A stretch of 64,000 nucleotides of DNA from Clostridiaceae bacterium (GCA_018432235.1 JAHDLO010000026.1:186001-250000), one strand, 5' to 3'; counted from the stretch's first letter, positions 51,554-60,581 are shown. Numbers and translations are program-made. The notes: generated by a model not told the origin, from the letters alone.

Positions 51554-54184
51554 ATGGAAAAAAGAGGATTGAATGAAATTAGAAGCTTATTCTTGAATTT
51601 CTTTAAAACAAAGGATCATTTGGTGGTTCCCAGCTATCCATTGGTTCCCCACAATGACAACAGTCTTTTGCTTATCAATGCAGGTATGGCCCCTTTAAAG
51701 CCATATTTTTCAGGAACCGAGGAGCCGCCCCATAAGCGAATGGCCACATGTCAGAAGTGTATTCGTACAGATGACATTGAAAATGTCGGTAAGACGGCAA
51801 GGCATGCCACCTTTTTCGAAATGCTGGGGAATTTCTCCTTTGGTGACTACTTTAAAGAAGAAGCTATTGCCTGGAGCTGGGAGTTTGTGACCCAGCATTT
51901 AAAGATGCCGGTTGAGAAGCTGTGGGCCTCTATATATTTGGAGGATGATGAGGCCTTCGAAATATGGCATAAGCAAATCGGCCTACCGACGGATAAGATC
52001 GTTCGTCTGGGAAAGGCAGATAACTTCTGGGAAATTGGTGTAGGACCATGCGGTCCCTGCTCTGAGATTTATTACGACAGAGGAGAAAAATACGGCTGTG
52101 GCTCCCCAGACTGTAAGCCAGGCTGCGATTGCGATAGGTATATTGAATTTTGGAACCTTGTATTTACACAATTTGATAAGGATGAAGCGGGTGTTTATCA
52201 CAAGCTGCCCAAGCCTAATATCGATACCGGTGCCGGTCTGGAGAGGGTTGCCTGCATTATGCAGGACGTTGACTCTATTTATGATGTCGACACCATGAGG
52301 GGGATTTTAGAGGGTGTATGCAGCCTTACAGGAGCAAAATATAATGTCAATGCAAAGGATGACATTTCCATCAGGATCATAACAGATCATATAAGATCTG
52401 TAGCCTTTATGGTGGGAGACGGAATTCTTCCCAACAATGAAGGCAGAGGCTATGTATTGAGAAGACTCTTAAGACGAGCTGCAAGACATGGTAAGCTTCT
52501 AGGTAAATCCGATGCTTTTCTGCACCAGATGGTGGATTATGTTATAGCCATGTTCGGTGAAAGCTACACCGAGCTGAAGGAAAAAGCGGACTATATCAAA
52601 AAGGTCATCAAGGTTGAGGAGGAAAGATTCCAGGAGACCATTAATCAGGGAATGGATATTCTTAACGGTTATATAGCTGAGCTGGAGGCCTCAGGAAAAG
52701 CTCAGCTGGGGGGAGAAAGCGCTTTTAAGCTGTATGATACCTATGGCTTTCCGTTGGATTTAACTAAGGAAATCCTGGAAGAAAAAGGTCTTACAGTCGA
52801 TGAGACTGCCTTTGAGGATGAAATGGAGCAGCAGAGACAGCGGGCAAGGAGTGCCAGAGCAGGAGAGGATATCGAAGGCTGGAAGGAGGATATACTTGCT
52901 TCTCTGGATAGAGATATTCAAACAAGCTTCATTGGTTATCAGCAGCAGAGCGGTGAAGGTAAAATTGTTGCTATTGTAAAGAATAACCAGCTGCTTAATG
53001 CGGCATCTGTAGGTGAAGAGGTAACGGTTGTGGTTGACAGCACTCCCTTCTATGCTGAAAGTGGCGGTCAGGTGGGGGATAAAGGAGTCATCTTCAATTC
53101 AGTTGCAAAGGCTACGGTTGTCGATACTAAGAAGGGTGTCAACAATAGGATACTCCATATAGTAAAGCTGGCGGAGGGGTCATTGAGGGTTGGTGATGAG
53201 GTTAAGCTAGTGGTTAATGCCTCCACCAGAAGCAATACAGAGAGGAATCATACGGCAACCCACCTGCTGCACAGGGCATTGAAGGAAATTGTCGGCGGAC
53301 ATGTTCAGCAGGCAGGCTCCTTAGTAACTTCGGAGCGTTTAAGGTTTGACTTTACACATTTCGAGGCGGTTAAGCCACAGCAGCTGAAGGAGATTGAAGC
53401 CCTAATCAATGACAAAATAATGGCTGCTCTAGGGGTGGAAACCTACGAAATGGCCATCAATGAGGCAAAGGCTATGGGGGCAGAGGCACTTTTTGGTGAA
53501 AAATATGGAGAAACTGTAAGGGTCGTTAAATCAGGAGACTATAGCACTGAGCTTTGCGGTGGCACCCATGTAAGAAATACCAGTGAAATAGGCATGCTGC
53601 TGATACTAAGTGAGGGCGGTGTTGCTGCCGGCGTCAGACGTATAGAGGCTGTTACAGGCAATGAAGCCTACAAGTATATAAAGGAAAAGCAGGGACTATT
53701 GACAAAGCTGACAGAGGCTGCTAAAACTCAGGAGCCTTTACTGATAAGCAGGGTGGAAGCCTTAGTTACAGAGCTTAAGGAAAAGGATAAGGAAATAGAC
53801 AGGCTAAAGTCTCAGCTGGCCAGTGGAGCAACTGATGATATACTAAATCAGGCTGCAACAATCAAAGACAACAAGGTGATATTACACCATGCAGGCGCAA
53901 TGGGCATGGAGGACCTAAGAAAAATTTGTGACGTGTTGAAGGAAAAGCTTGGCAGTGGCGTTATTGTACTGGCATCCGAAAGCGATGGAAAGGCTAATTT
54001 TGTTTCAGCTGTGTCTAAGGATTTAACAACCAAGGGTATCCATGCAGGAAATCTTGTAAAGGCTGCTGCTGCAATTGCAGGTGGTGGCGGTGGCGGAAGA
54101 CCAGACATGGCTCAGGCTGGAGGCAAGAATCCCGACAAGATACCGGCTGCACTTGAAGAGGTTAAGCGGGTTTTAGCTGAATAA
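51554..54184 (+). CDS. alaS: Alanyl-tRNA synthetase
   Basis: A full-length 876-residue AlaRS. The catalytic core begins NEIRSLFLNFFKTKDHLVVPS with INAGMAPLKPYF and RIITDHIRSVAFM. The editing domain carries HTATHLLHRAL and the CGGTHVRNTSEIG zinc site. The C-terminal C-Ala domain ends GGGGGRPDMAQAGGK. It attaches alanine to tRNA-Ala and removes mischarged serine and glycine. It is controlled by the T-box upstream. AAAGGAGGTAA precedes the ATG. A terminator follows immediately, and the next gene downstream is ireB, as in many Firmicutes. Confidence 0.98.
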   Translation: MEKRGLNEIRSLFLNFFKTKDHLVVPSYPLVPHNDNSLLLINAGMAPLKPYFSGTEEPPHKRMATCQKCIRTDDIENVGKTARHATFFEMLGNFSFGDYFKEEAIAWSWEFVTQHLKMPVEKLWASIYLEDDEAFEIWHKQIGLPTDKIVRLGKADNFWEIGVGPCGPCSEIYYDRGEKYGCGSPDCKPGCDCDRYIEFWNLVFTQFDKDEAGVYHKLPKPNIDTGAGLERVACIMQDVDSIYDVDTMRGILEGVCSLTGAKYNVNAKDDISIRIITDHIRSVAFMVGDGILPNNEGRGYVLRRLLRRAARHGKLLGKSDAFLHQMVDYVIAMFGESYTELKEKADYIKKVIKVEEERFQETINQGMDILNGYIAELEASGKAQLGGESAFKLYDTYGFPLDLTKEILEEKGLTVDETAFEDEMEQQRQRARSARAGEDIEGWKEDILASLDRDIQTSFIGYQQQSGEGKIVAIVKNNQLLNAASVGEEVTVVVDSTPFYAESGGQVGDKGVIFNSVAKATVVDTKKGVNNRILHIVKLAEGSLRVGDEVKLVVNASTRSNTERNHTATHLLHRALKEIVGGHVQQAGSLVTSERLRFDFTHFEAVKPQQLKEIEALINDKIMAALGVETYEMAINEAKAMGAEALFGEKYGETVRVVKSGDYSTELCGGTHVRNTSEIGMLLILSEGGVAAGVRRIEAVTGNEAYKYIKEKQGLLTKLTEAAKTQEPLLISRVEALVTELKEKDKEIDRLKSQLASGATDDILNQAATIKDNKVILHHAGAMGMEDLRKICDVLKEKLGSGVIVLASESDGKANFVSAVSKDLTTKGIHAGNLVKAAAAIAGGGGGGRPDMAQAGGKNPDKIPAALEEVKRVLAE

Positions 54185-54190
54185 AATTAA

Positions 54191-54229
54191 ATGTAACAGC
54201 GATAGCATATCATTGCTATCGTTTTACAT
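54191..54229 (+). terminator. Terminator after alaS
   Basis: ATGTAA and CGATAGCA pair with TGCTATCG and TTACAT over six bases, followed by TTTTTA. Confidence 0.8.
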
Positions 54230-54251
54230 TTTTATATGAAATCAGGATATA

Positions 54252-54379
54252 TTTCTGAATAGTGGCTTACGGGCTAATTTGTATCATTTCTATATATGTT
54301 TTTAGCCCTAGGCAGTCAAAAGCTTTAACTTTGTATCAACCAAAATATATATGCACTTCCATGATATGCTGACAGTTCC
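54252..54379 (+). repeat. Alanyl-tRNA-synthetase-flanking repeat, copy B
   Basis: The second copy of the segment at 51401-51530, in direct orientation after the alaS terminator and before ireB. It keeps the GGGCT/AGCCC stem and the AAAATATATATGCACTTCC block. Together with the terminator and AT-rich promoter DNA it fills the 54185-54505 gap. Confidence 0.7.
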
Positions 54380-54505
54380 TTAAGTATATAATTTTCGGGT
54401 AAATGTTAATAATATTTTAAAGGTTGGTAATAAATTATTTAAAAATTGGAGTAAGGGGTATAATATGGTAAAATAATCATAAATCCAATTGAAGGGAGAA
54501 TTTGT

Positions 54506-54763
54506 ATGACTGAAAAAATGAACTATACAATGAAGTTTGATTTAGATACAGATAAGAGCCAAAAGGCCAAGGAAATCATCACCACAGTCTACCAGGCACT
54601 AGAAGAAAAGGGCTACAATCCTGTAAACCAATTTATCGGCTACATTTTATCTGGTGATCCTACCTATATTACTAGTCATAATAATGCCAGAGGTCTTATT
54701 CGAAAGCTTGAAAGGGATGAGCTTCTGGAGGAGCTTTTAAAGAGCTATTTACAAGATAAATAG
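54506..54763 (+). CDS. ireB: IreB family regulatory phosphoprotein
   Basis: An 85-residue UPF0297 protein (YrzL/IreB). In Enterococcus IreB is a substrate of the Ser/Thr kinase IreK, and it affects cell-envelope stress and resistance. The N-terminal TMKFDLDTDKSQKAKEIITTVYQAL with its threonine phosphorylation region, and NQFIGYILSGDPTYITSHNNARGLIRKLERDELLEELLKSYL, are almost invariable. The gene lies between alaS and, after two inserted genes, ruvX, which is the widespread Firmicute order. Confidence 0.96.
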   Translation: MTEKMNYTMKFDLDTDKSQKAKEIITTVYQALEEKGYNPVNQFIGYILSGDPTYITSHNNARGLIRKLERDELLEELLKSYLQDK

Positions 54764-54773
54764 GGGCGATTAA

Positions 54774-56954
54774 ATGAAACTACCTAAGGTGTTAATACTC
54801 ATCCTGATTGCTTTCATATTGTTTACGACTATATCCTATAGTTCTGGACAGGCTGAAGGAAATATTCAACAGCAGCGATATATCATTTTAACCATCAGTA
54901 GAGTAGGCTATGACCAGCTGACGGAGATGCCAAATATAAAGGCATTGATGGATAACAGCTATATTGGACTTATGAATACTAGGGCTTCAGGAAGGTACAA
55001 TGAGCTTAAATCCTATGCCAGCATCGGGTGGGGGACGAGGGCTGAGGCATCTGAGGCCACCGATGATTTTCACAAGCTGGATGATGAAGCTAGAGAGATA
55101 TATCAGCGTCGTGTTGGACAGGTATTACCTAAAGGGGGATTAATCAATTTATCAATTAATAATTTGCAGCAGCTCAACTTAAGTGGAGAATTCAAGGCAA
55201 TGCCAGGCACCATGGGTGAACAGCTGAGAAAGGCTGGATATAAAACTGCAGCCATTGGAAATAGTGACACCGATAATAATGCATCACGGGCTATAGGGTT
55301 TATTGCTATGGATGCCATGGGTTATATCGACTATGGCAATCTTAGCAGGGAGCTGACCCTGGAGGATATCAGCAGCCCCTTCGGTTTAAGGACCAATTAT
55401 GACAAACTAATGTCAGAATTTGAAGCGGTGTATGGCAAAGCCCACTTAGTGGCTATAGAAACAGGAGATCTATCGCGTCTGGAGGCATATCGTTCTAATC
55501 TGAATAGCAGTGCCTATAGCAGTCATAGGAGGACGATTCTAAATAACATAGATAATTTTGTCGGTGAGCTGGTTGGAAAGATCAATTTCAAGGATACGAA
55601 GCTGATTATTCTTACGCCCTATCCTACTGATGCCGCCTATGAGGCTGGTGATCGTCTGACGCCAATCATCATTTATGATGGAGACGAAGGCACCAGAGGT
55701 CTTCTGACCTCAGATACCACCAGAAGGGAAGGCATAATAGGAAATGTGGATATCGCGCCTACGGTGCTGGCGGCCTTTAATTTGCAGCCTGAGAATATCA
55801 CAGGCAAAAAGATAACAACCATCGACAGAGAAGGACATCTGAGCTATATCATGGAGTTAAACAGCCGTACCGTAAATACCTCGGTAAATCGGTATCGTAT
55901 CCTTTACACCTTTGCAGTATTTGAAATGCTGGCATCAGTGCTGGCGCTATTGGCAATTGTTTATAAAAAGAGAATGCCTAAGGGCTTAACCAAGCTTAGT
56001 GCAATATTATTGCTATCTACAGCAGTTATTCCTTTGGTTTTTCTTATTCTGCCAATAGTAGGAAGCACCAGCATGTTTACAACATATGTGGCTATAGTCT
56101 TGATTTCTGCAGTACTAACCCTCATATTGTATTATGTCAGCAAAGGAAGTCCATTGAATACCCTAATGCTCATCTGTCTGTTGGTGACTACGGGGCTGCT
56201 TTTGGACATTGTCACAGGACAAAATCTGATTAAGGGCTCTATTTTGGGCTACGATCCTATCATCGGCGCAAGATATTATGGTATAGGCAATGAGTTCGCT
56301 GGCGTATTGATTGGCAGTACTTTGGTGGGTGCAGCCGCCTTCAGAGAAAAATATAGGGTGAGACCTGAGTGGATAATGCTGTTCTTTACAATGGTTATTT
56401 TCTTTATTGGTTATCCGAGGCTAGGGGCCAATGTAGGTGCAACGATTACGGCGCTATTTGCCTTTCTTTTTGCATACTTTTTAATGACAGCTAAACGAAT
56501 GAGTATAAAGCGATGGGGAATCATAGTAGCTATCATTTTTGCTGCGATTTCTACTTTTGCCTTTATCGACTACTTCTTGATGGAAAGCAAATCACATTTG
56601 GCAGGAGCCATTCAACAGATAGCAAATGGAGGACCACTGGTGGTATATCAGATTATCCTTAGGAAAATTACGATGAATCTCAGGGTAATGGGTGTCACAA
56701 TTTGGAGCAGAGTGCTGCTGCTTGCTTTAGGCATTTTAGGTATATTGTTCTACAGACCTATAGGCCTGCTGAAGAGCTTAGCAACTAAATATCCCAGCCT
56801 GCTGTCGGGCTGGAGCGGTATAATAGCTGCCTGTATCGTTGGCTTTATGGTGAATGATTCTGGCGTGGTCATGGCAGCAACCTGCATCATATATTTAACC
56901 ACCTCAATCCTATATCTCTTATTAGCTGAGACAGAGAAAGGCATAAAAAAGTAG
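54774..56954 (+). CDS. Membrane protein with alkaline-phosphatase-like domain
   Basis: A 726-residue protein. A signal anchor (residues 5-23) is followed by an outside domain of about 360 residues, and then 11 or 12 membrane helices (about 378-720). The soluble part resembles the alkaline phosphatase/sulfatase fold (YIILTISRVGYDQLTEMPNIKALMDNS, later LIILTPYPTDAAYEAGDRLTPIIIYD and GNVDIAPTVLAAFN), but the classical metal-binding and nucleophile residues are hard to see. Activity is therefore unsure. It could modify an envelope polymer. It follows ireB by ten bases, so the two may be co-expressed. Confidence 0.7.
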   Translation: MKLPKVLILILIAFILFTTISYSSGQAEGNIQQQRYIILTISRVGYDQLTEMPNIKALMDNSYIGLMNTRASGRYNELKSYASIGWGTRAEASEATDDFHKLDDEAREIYQRRVGQVLPKGGLINLSINNLQQLNLSGEFKAMPGTMGEQLRKAGYKTAAIGNSDTDNNASRAIGFIAMDAMGYIDYGNLSRELTLEDISSPFGLRTNYDKLMSEFEAVYGKAHLVAIETGDLSRLEAYRSNLNSSAYSSHRRTILNNIDNFVGELVGKINFKDTKLIILTPYPTDAAYEAGDRLTPIIIYDGDEGTRGLLTSDTTRREGIIGNVDIAPTVLAAFNLQPENITGKKITTIDREGHLSYIMELNSRTVNTSVNRYRILYTFAVFEMLASVLALLAIVYKKRMPKGLTKLSAILLLSTAVIPLVFLILPIVGSTSMFTTYVAIVLISAVLTLILYYVSKGSPLNTLMLICLLVTTGLLLDIVTGQNLIKGSILGYDPIIGARYYGIGNEFAGVLIGSTLVGAAAFREKYRVRPEWIMLFFTMVIFFIGYPRLGANVGATITALFAFLFAYFLMTAKRMSIKRWGIIVAIIFAAISTFAFIDYFLMESKSHLAGAIQQIANGGPLVVYQIILRKITMNLRVMGVTIWSRVLLLALGILGILFYRPIGLLKSLATKYPSLLSGWSGIIAACIVGFMVNDSGVVMAATCIIYLTTSILYLLLAETEKGIKK

Positions 56955-56966
56955 CAGGGAGTGTTT

Positions 56967-57920
56967 ATGTTGTATAAAAGTCAATTGGGGGACACTGGCT
57001 TAGAGGTTTCAAGGCTTTGCTTCGGAAGCCTTACCATGGGTCCCTTGCAAAAAAAGCTGTCGCCGGAGGAGGGGGGCAGATTATTAAGCTATGGCTTTGA
57101 AAGGGGGATCAATTTTGTTGATACCGCAGAGCTATACGAAACCTATCCTCATATTAGAAATGCCCTTGAGGCAATTCCAAGGCAGCAATATATTATAGCA
57201 ACAAAATCCTATTCATATTCGAGAGACACAGCAGAGACCAGCCTTCATAAAGCCTTGAAGGAAATGAATACGGATTATGTCGATATTTTTCTGCTGCACG
57301 AGCAGGAAAGTGAATTGACGATAAAGGGACATTATGAAGCACTTGAGTACTTCATACGAAAAAAGGAAGAGGGCTATATAGGGGCTGTAGGGATATCTAC
57401 CCATAGGATAGCAGGGGTAGAGGCCAGCCTTAAGTACAAGGAAATACAGGTTTTACACCCTATCGTTAACAAGGCTGGACTGGGTATACAGGATGGCACC
57501 ATAGAGGAAATGCTGGCGGCCTTGACTAGGGCTCACCGGCAGGGAAAGGGCATCTACGGCATGAAGCCCTTGGGGGGCGGAAATCTGCTTAGAAGCTTTA
57601 AAGAGTGCTTTGATTTTGTGTTGGATATTCCTTATTTGCATTCAATTGCTGTAGGTATGCAGTCTATTGAGGAAATCGACATGAATATTTCAATGCTGAC
57701 AGGGGAGTATGACGAAGCCAACCTGCAGCGGGGGCTCCTTTTGGAGAATAAAAGCCTTAATATTGCAGATTGGTGTGAGGTTTGCGGCAGCTGTGTCAAT
57801 GCCTGCTCCCATAAGGCCCTCAGCATCGTAAATGGCCGACTGGTGGTTGACCACGAAAAATGTGTATTATGCGGCTACTGCTCTAAATATTGTCCTCAGT
57901 TTTGCATAAAGGTTGTATAG
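56967..57920 (+). CDS. Aldo/keto reductase with C-terminal ferredoxin domain
   Basis: A 317-residue fusion. Residues 1-265 form the aldo/keto reductase barrel (LGDTGLEVSRLCFGSLTMGP, FVDTAELYETYPHIR, VDIFLLHEQESE, and HPIVNKAGLG). The rest is a two-cluster ferredoxin with CEVCGSCVNAC and CVLCGYCSKYCP, each of the CxxCxxCxxxC type. Clostridial proteins of this kind are common, with the electron donor and the carbonyl substrate unknown. CAGGGAGTG supports the ATG at 56967 over the GTG at 56961. It is in line with ruvX, whose ribosome site follows directly. Confidence 0.88.
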   Translation: MLYKSQLGDTGLEVSRLCFGSLTMGPLQKKLSPEEGGRLLSYGFERGINFVDTAELYETYPHIRNALEAIPRQQYIIATKSYSYSRDTAETSLHKALKEMNTDYVDIFLLHEQESELTIKGHYEALEYFIRKKEEGYIGAVGISTHRIAGVEASLKYKEIQVLHPIVNKAGLGIQDGTIEEMLAALTRAHRQGKGIYGMKPLGGGNLLRSFKECFDFVLDIPYLHSIAVGMQSIEEIDMNISMLTGEYDEANLQRGLLLENKSLNIADWCEVCGSCVNACSHKALSIVNGRLVVDHEKCVLCGYCSKYCPQFCIKVV

Positions 57921-57931
57921 GAGGTAATAAA

Positions 57932-58348
57932 ATGGCAAGAACTATGGGCTTGGATGTCGGAGATAAAACAATCGGTGTTGCAGCCAGTGATCTATTAGGC
58001 TGGACGGCACAGGGAATTGAAACGATAATACGTACCAATATAAAAAAGGATTTGCAGCGACTGGAGGAATTGGTTAAGTCCTATGAAGTCAATAAAATTG
58101 TAGTAGGGCTGCCAAAAAACATGAATGGTACCATAGGCCCTCAAGGTGAAAAGGTACTGGAATTTGCGGAACGTCTTAAAAAGCGTTTTTCAGCTGAGAT
58201 CGTTCTATGGGACGAAAGGCTAACTACAGTGGCAGCAGAAAGATCCTTGATTCAGGCAGATGTTAGCAGAAAAAAACGCAAGGAAGTTATAGATAAAATG
58301 GCAGCGGTATACATTTTACAGGGATATCTTGATAGTATATGCAAATAA
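57932..58348 (+). CDS. ruvX: Holliday junction resolvase-like nuclease RuvX (YqgF)
   Basis: A 138-residue RNase H-fold protein. GLDVGDKTIGVAASD carries the first catalytic aspartate, IVVGLPKNMNGTIGPQG the conserved loop, and LWDERLTTVAAE the second acidic pair. Its role is in 16S rRNA 5' processing or junction resolution, depending on species. ATAGGAGG fixes the start at the ATG at 57932. The frame upstream from 57890 overlaps the end of the previous gene and has no ribosome site. The DUF1292 gene follows, as in B. subtilis yrrK-yrzB. Confidence 0.95.
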   Translation: MARTMGLDVGDKTIGVAASDLLGWTAQGIETIIRTNIKKDLQRLEELVKSYEVNKIVVGLPKNMNGTIGPQGEKVLEFAERLKKRFSAEIVLWDERLTTVAAERSLIQADVSRKKRKEVIDKMAAVYILQGYLDSICK

Positions 58349-58430
58349 TAGAAAATATGTAGTATTAATTTGTAGGATATTAGTATATAATACAAGAGTA
58401 GTAAAACAAATAGGAAGGAGTTTTTTTAAA

Positions 58431-58703
58431 ATGGATGAAAGAGACGATATCATAACATTGGTTGATGAAGAAGGACAAGAAGAAAATTTCGAAATCCTTA
58501 TGACATTAGAGGTTGAAGGTCAAGAATATGCGATTTTATTGCCTGTAGACGCTGATGAAGAGGAAGAGGCATATATATTCAAGATTGAAAACCAAGAAAA
58601 TGATGAATATACCTTAATAGCAGTTGAGGACGACGAAGAGTATGATAATGTTGTTGCTGCCTATGAAGCAATAATGGATGAAATGGGAGAAGATCAAGAA
58701 TAA
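58431..58703 (+). CDS. DUF1292 protein (YrzB)
   Basis: A 90-residue, extremely acidic DUF1292 protein. It starts MDERDDIITLVDEEGQEENFEIL and contains LEVEGQEYAILLPVD and EEEAYIFKIEN, a small beta-rich fold conserved in Firmicutes beside ruvX. The function is unknown. The start is the ATG at 58431, preceded by AGGAAGGAG. The longer frame from 58329 lacks a ribosome site and overlaps ruvX. A bidirectional terminator follows. Confidence 0.92.
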   Translation: MDERDDIITLVDEEGQEENFEILMTLEVEGQEYAILLPVDADEEEEAYIFKIENQENDEYTLIAVEDDEEYDNVVAAYEAIMDEMGEDQE

Positions 58704-58704
58704 T

Positions 58705-58740
58705 AAAAAGATGGACTTTACCAGGTCCATCTTTTTCTTT
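58705..58740. terminator. Bidirectional terminator
   Basis: AAAAAGATGGAC pairs with GTCCATCTTTTT over eight bases. The stop codon of the minus-strand gene lies in the loop, and the hairpin serves the DUF1292 gene on the plus strand. Confidence 0.88.
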
Positions 58741-59170
58741 TATTTATAGATAGACTTGAAATAAAGGAGGCTACAGCACCTAGAGCAAATAAAAATGTCA
58801 GTATGTAGGTGCTTAATTGCGTATCCATTTGAGATAAACCAAGGCCATTTTTAAACATAATTGGAGGTAATGATAAGAATTTTTCTAATCCGATAAAATA
58901 AAGAACCAAAGAAAATAATACCAGAGGAATTAATATAGTTCCTGCTGTGGAAAACATAAAATTCAATAGTCTGGCCTTATTTTGATACCCCTTAATAAAG
59001 CCTATTATGGCACCAAGGACTGAAAAAATAGGATAAATGAATGCAGGCTGCAAATAGGCCTCAAAAGCCGGGTAAAATTCATTTACTAATATTGATGCCG
59101 TCATTCCTAAGGCAAAGCCTAAGAATAAACCATGTATGGTATTTAGAAACACCTGCTGACCGGTCTTCAA
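58718..59170 (-). CDS. Unknown four-helix membrane protein
   Basis: A 150-residue protein with four hydrophobic segments (about 10-30, 42-62, 70-95 and 117-140), a loop QMDTQLSTYI, and a basic end (INKRKRWTW). It has no motif that points to a transporter family and is not recognised. AGGAGGTAG precedes the ATG on the minus strand. It is divergent from sfsA and convergent with the DUF1292 gene. The function cannot be given. Confidence 0.7.
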   Translation of the reverse strand: MKTGQQVFLNTIHGLFLGFALGMTASILVNEFYPAFEAYLQPAFIYPIFSVLGAIIGFIKGYQNKARLLNFMFSTAGTILIPLVLFSLVLYFIGLEKFLSLPPIMFKNGLGLSQMDTQLSTYILTFLFALGAVASFISSLSINKRKRWTW

Positions 59171-59273
59171 TTTTTACTACCTCCTTAAATTGAATTGATA
59201 TATGATTTTAGAAAAAATTGAGCTTTTTTAATATATATATACAAAATTATTATAGCATAAGTAGGTGAAAAAT

Positions 59274-59969
59274 ATGAAGGTTTTTATTGAAGGATTAAAA
59301 TTTGAGGGTTTTTTTGTAGAAAGAGTAAATAGATTTATAGCAAAAGTGCTGATAAAGGATAATATAGAGCTGGTGCATGTGGCAAATACCGGGAGGATGA
59401 AAGAGCTCCTAGTGCCAGGGGCGAGGGTTTTGGTGAGATATGTAGAGGAGGCCCATAGAAAGACTAAATATGATCTTCTAATGGTCTATAAAGAGGATAT
59501 GCTGGTTTCAATAGACTCTAAGCTACCAAATACAATGCTGGAAAAAGCCTTTCGGGAAGGGGCAATACCATATTTTTCGGGTTTTACTTCAGTGAAAAGA
59601 GAGGTTACCTTTGGAAAGAGTAAGTTTGATTTTTCCTTGTCAAATCAAAAGGAAAATGCATTGATTGAAGCAAAATGTGTAACGCTGGTAAAGGAAAATC
59701 ATATGGCTTCCTTTCCCGATGCACCCACTGAAAGAGGACAAAGGCATATACTGGAGCTGATGGCGGCTCTAGAGGTAGGCTTTAGGACAGCCGTTATATT
59801 TATAGTGCAAAGAGGAGACGGAAAATATTTTACACCAAATAGAGAGATGGACGAGGCCTTCGCTGATGCGGTTGTAAAGGCATCAGCAGCTGGTGTAGAA
59901 TTCTATGCCTTCAATACTAAAGTCACAGAGGATTATATCGAATTAGCCCAGGAGCTAGAAATTGTATAG
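59274..59969 (+). CDS. sfsA: SfsA family DNA-binding/nuclease-like protein
   Basis: A 231-residue SfsA protein, with an N-terminal OB-like domain (FEGFFVERVNRFIAKVLI, VHVANTGRMKELLVPGARV) and a C-terminal restriction-nuclease-like domain with IEAKCVTLV, the active-site E-x-K. It stimulates sugar fermentation genes in E. coli by unclear means. TAGGTGA is near the ATG at 59274. The GTG at 59265 lies inside the ribosome site. The SfsA proteins of clostridia usually have this length. It is a single gene. Confidence 0.92.
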   Translation: MKVFIEGLKFEGFFVERVNRFIAKVLIKDNIELVHVANTGRMKELLVPGARVLVRYVEEAHRKTKYDLLMVYKEDMLVSIDSKLPNTMLEKAFREGAIPYFSGFTSVKREVTFGKSKFDFSLSNQKENALIEAKCVTLVKENHMASFPDAPTERGQRHILELMAALEVGFRTAVIFIVQRGDGKYFTPNREMDEAFADAVVKASAAGVEFYAFNTKVTEDYIELAQELEIV

Positions 59970-60039
59970 ACCTGAAGCAGTTGAGCTTTTCACAACTAAT
60001 TAACTGAAATTAAATGTATTAGACTTTCTGAGTAAAATA

Positions 60040-60068
60040 TTGACAAAATTTATAATAAGAGCTATACT
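60040..60068 (+). promoter_or_regulatory. Promoter of fur
   Basis: TTGACA at 60040-60045 and TATACT at 60063-60068 are 17 bases apart. The start near 60076 lies before the GTG at 60112. The upstream frame beginning at this TTG is therefore not translated. Confidence 0.8.
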
Positions 60069-60111
60069 AATTTATGAAAGCAGTTATTATTTGAGAAATG
60101 CGGTGATAAAT

Positions 60112-60549
60112 GTGGATGGTCTACTTATAGAAAATCTGAAGGAACGATTGAAGGAAAAGGGTTTTAAACTAACTCCTCAGCGTAGGGCAACCTTGGACAT
60201 TATCTTCGACAATCAAGGAAAACATTTAAATACGGAAGAAATTTACGAATTAGTAAGGGAAAAGTGTCCCGAAATAGGCTTGGCTACAGTTTATAGAACT
60301 GTACAGCTACTGGATGATTTAGGATTAATTTCAAAATTAAACCTGGATGATGGATGTAGTAGATATGAATTTAATACTCATGAAGATGATCATCAGCATC
60401 ATCACTTAATTTGTCAGAGCTGTGGTACTGTTATCGAGGTTGAACTGGATTTGTTGGATCAACTTGAGGAAGAGATCGAAAAGACACACCACTTTAAAAT
60501 CAAGGATCACAAAGTTAAGTTTTTCGGTATTTGTTCAGATTGTCAATAG
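60112..60549 (+). CDS. fur: Fur family iron/metal regulator
   Basis: A 145-residue Fur protein. The helix-turn-helix is in LTPQRRATLDIIFDNQGKHLNTEEIYE, the recognition helix in GLATVYRTVQLLDDLGLI. The metal site shows HEDDHQHHHLICQSCGTVIEV with its histidines and the first zinc CxxC. The second zinc CxxC is in FGICSDCQ. The recognised form could be Fur, PerR or Zur. The pattern fits iron Fur best. The start is GTG with GCGGTGA six bases upstream. It may bind the Fur box at 1134-1152. Confidence 0.9.
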   Translation: MDGLLIENLKERLKEKGFKLTPQRRATLDIIFDNQGKHLNTEEIYELVREKCPEIGLATVYRTVQLLDDLGLISKLNLDDGCSRYEFNTHEDDHQHHHLICQSCGTVIEVELDLLDQLEEEIEKTHHFKIKDHKVKFFGICSDCQ

Positions 60550-60551
60550 TC

Positions 60552-60581
60552 AAGTCTTGCTAATAAGGCAAGACTTTTTTT
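60552..60581 (+). terminator. Terminator after fur
   Basis: AAGTCTTGC pairs with GCAAGACTT over seven bases, followed by TTTTT. Confidence 0.9.

Noticed and set aside
60040..60111. Longer N-terminus for fur
   Set aside because: The apparent TTG start is the -35 box of a consensus promoter, so translation begins at the downstream GTG.
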